DNA from: Pseudomonadota bacterium | Lineage (GTDB): Bacteria; Pseudomonadota; Alphaproteobacteria; Sphingomonadales; Sphingomonadaceae | DNA length: 5,853 nucleotides | Direction: 5' to 3' | NCBI GenBank assembly: GCA_023392555.1 | Contig: JAEVYW010000197.1 | Location: 1-5,853, forward strand | Shown: piece by piece, positions 5,484 through 5,853 of the stretch | Layout: every line of letters begins with the position of its first letter | Numbering within the stretch: position 1 is the stretch's first letter | Translations under genes and position numbers: made by a program | The notes under the pieces: model-generated | Seen by the model: only the letters and a program-made list of their open reading frames with translations | What the model was told of the DNA's origin: nothing | Database searches by the model: none

Positions 5484-5853
5484 TTACTTGGCTGGAGCGA
5501 GTGCAGGCGTGCTGACGGCTTCCATCAGCAGTTCGTAGGAGCGAAGGCGCGCCTTCGGATCGAAGATCTGGGCGGTGACCATCAGCTCGTCGGCGCCCGT
5601 GCGGGCGACGAAGGCCTCGAGCTGCTCGCGGGCGCGGTCGGGCGTGCCGATCGCGGAGCAGGAGAGAACGCTCCTGAGGATCGCCTTCGCTTCGAGCGGC
5701 AGGCTGTCGGAGTAATTCGCGACCGGCGGCGGGAGCTTCGTGGGCTGGCCGGTGCGGAGCGCGACGAACGCCTGCTGCACCGATGTCGCCAGCAGCTGCG
5801 CTTCCTCGTCGGTATCGGCAACGAAGGCGTTGAAGCCGAGCATCACATAGGGC
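5484..5853 (-). CDS. LLM-class flavin-dependent oxidoreductase, C-terminal part (cut by window edge)
   Basis: About 122 C-terminal residues are visible, and the frame stays open to the end of the window, so the start lies outside. The segments PYVMLGFNAFVADTDEEA, QQAFVALRTG, a proline-rich KLPPPV, a GTPD turn and FVARTGADELMVTAQIFD followed by RLRSYELL match the C-terminal end of bacterial luciferase-like monooxygenases. They fit the MsnO8/YhbW-type group (TIGR03558-like, 'luciferase family oxidoreductase, group 1'). Such enzymes use reduced FMN or F420 with varied substrates, and the catalytic and flavin-binding residues are mostly in the missing N-terminal part. A GTG at 5846 is not a real start because it lies inside conserved family sequence. 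The stop TAA is 8 bases before the Old Yellow Enzyme ATG and overlaps its ribosome site, so the two flavoenzymes are almost certainly co-transcribed. Confidence 0.88.
   Translation of the reverse strand, partial: PYVMLGFNAFVADTDEEAQLLATSVQQAFVALRTGQPTKLPPPVANYSDSLPLEAKAILRSVLSCSAIGTPDRAREQLEAFVARTGADELMVTAQIFDPKARLRSYELLMEAVSTPALAPAK

Overview
This 5,853-base window is GC-rich, gene-dense DNA, most likely chromosomal, from an alphaproteobacterium. Sphingomonadales is my best guess. The reasons are the closeness of the inorganic pyrophosphatase and the 'low-affinity iron permease family' protein to sphingomonad versions I remember, the codon bias towards G/C in third positions, and GGAAC-type stress-promoter-like sequences. 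No taxonomic marker gene is present, so this remains an inference. I see no mobile element, CRISPR array, tRNA or rRNA.

The left part (1-1071) holds a divergent pair. A four-helix small membrane protein of unknown function (42-476, minus) faces a two-helix iron-permease-family membrane protein (572-982, plus). The roughly 95 bases between them carry two overlapping, oppositely oriented sequences resembling EcfG (general stress sigma factor) promoters. Bases 1-41 hold nothing I can assign. The 89 bases at 983-1071 hold a short GC hairpin immediately before the next gene and no convincing promoter.

The middle (1072-2988, plus) is one large gene for a hybrid histidine kinase with the order PAS-PAS-HisKA-HATPase-REC. 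All catalytic boxes are intact. The two PAS domains are an obvious tandem duplication. The protein has no transmembrane segment and no output domain, and no partner regulator lies beside it.

The right part (2990-5853, minus) is a compact five-gene cluster, probably one operon read right to left. It runs from an LLM-class flavin oxidoreductase (5' end cut by the window edge), through an Old Yellow Enzyme of the YqjM/XenA class, a YdcZ-type DMT-superfamily membrane protein and the fluoride channel CrcB/Fluc, to the family I inorganic pyrophosphatase Ppa. The junctions, in order, are an 8-nt gap, a 19-nt gap, a 1-nt overlap and a 4-nt overlap. The last two genes make biochemical sense together, because fluoride is a classic inhibitor of family I pyrophosphatases and CrcB removes fluoride from the cell. 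The pyrophosphatase appears to start at a TTG codon embedded in the crcB stop. Its own stop codon lies one base from that of the convergent kinase gene.

Most of the window is ordinary housekeeping and accessory chromosome. The points most worth a second look are the crcB-ppa translational coupling, the divergent stress-promoter candidates and the duplicated PAS sensor.
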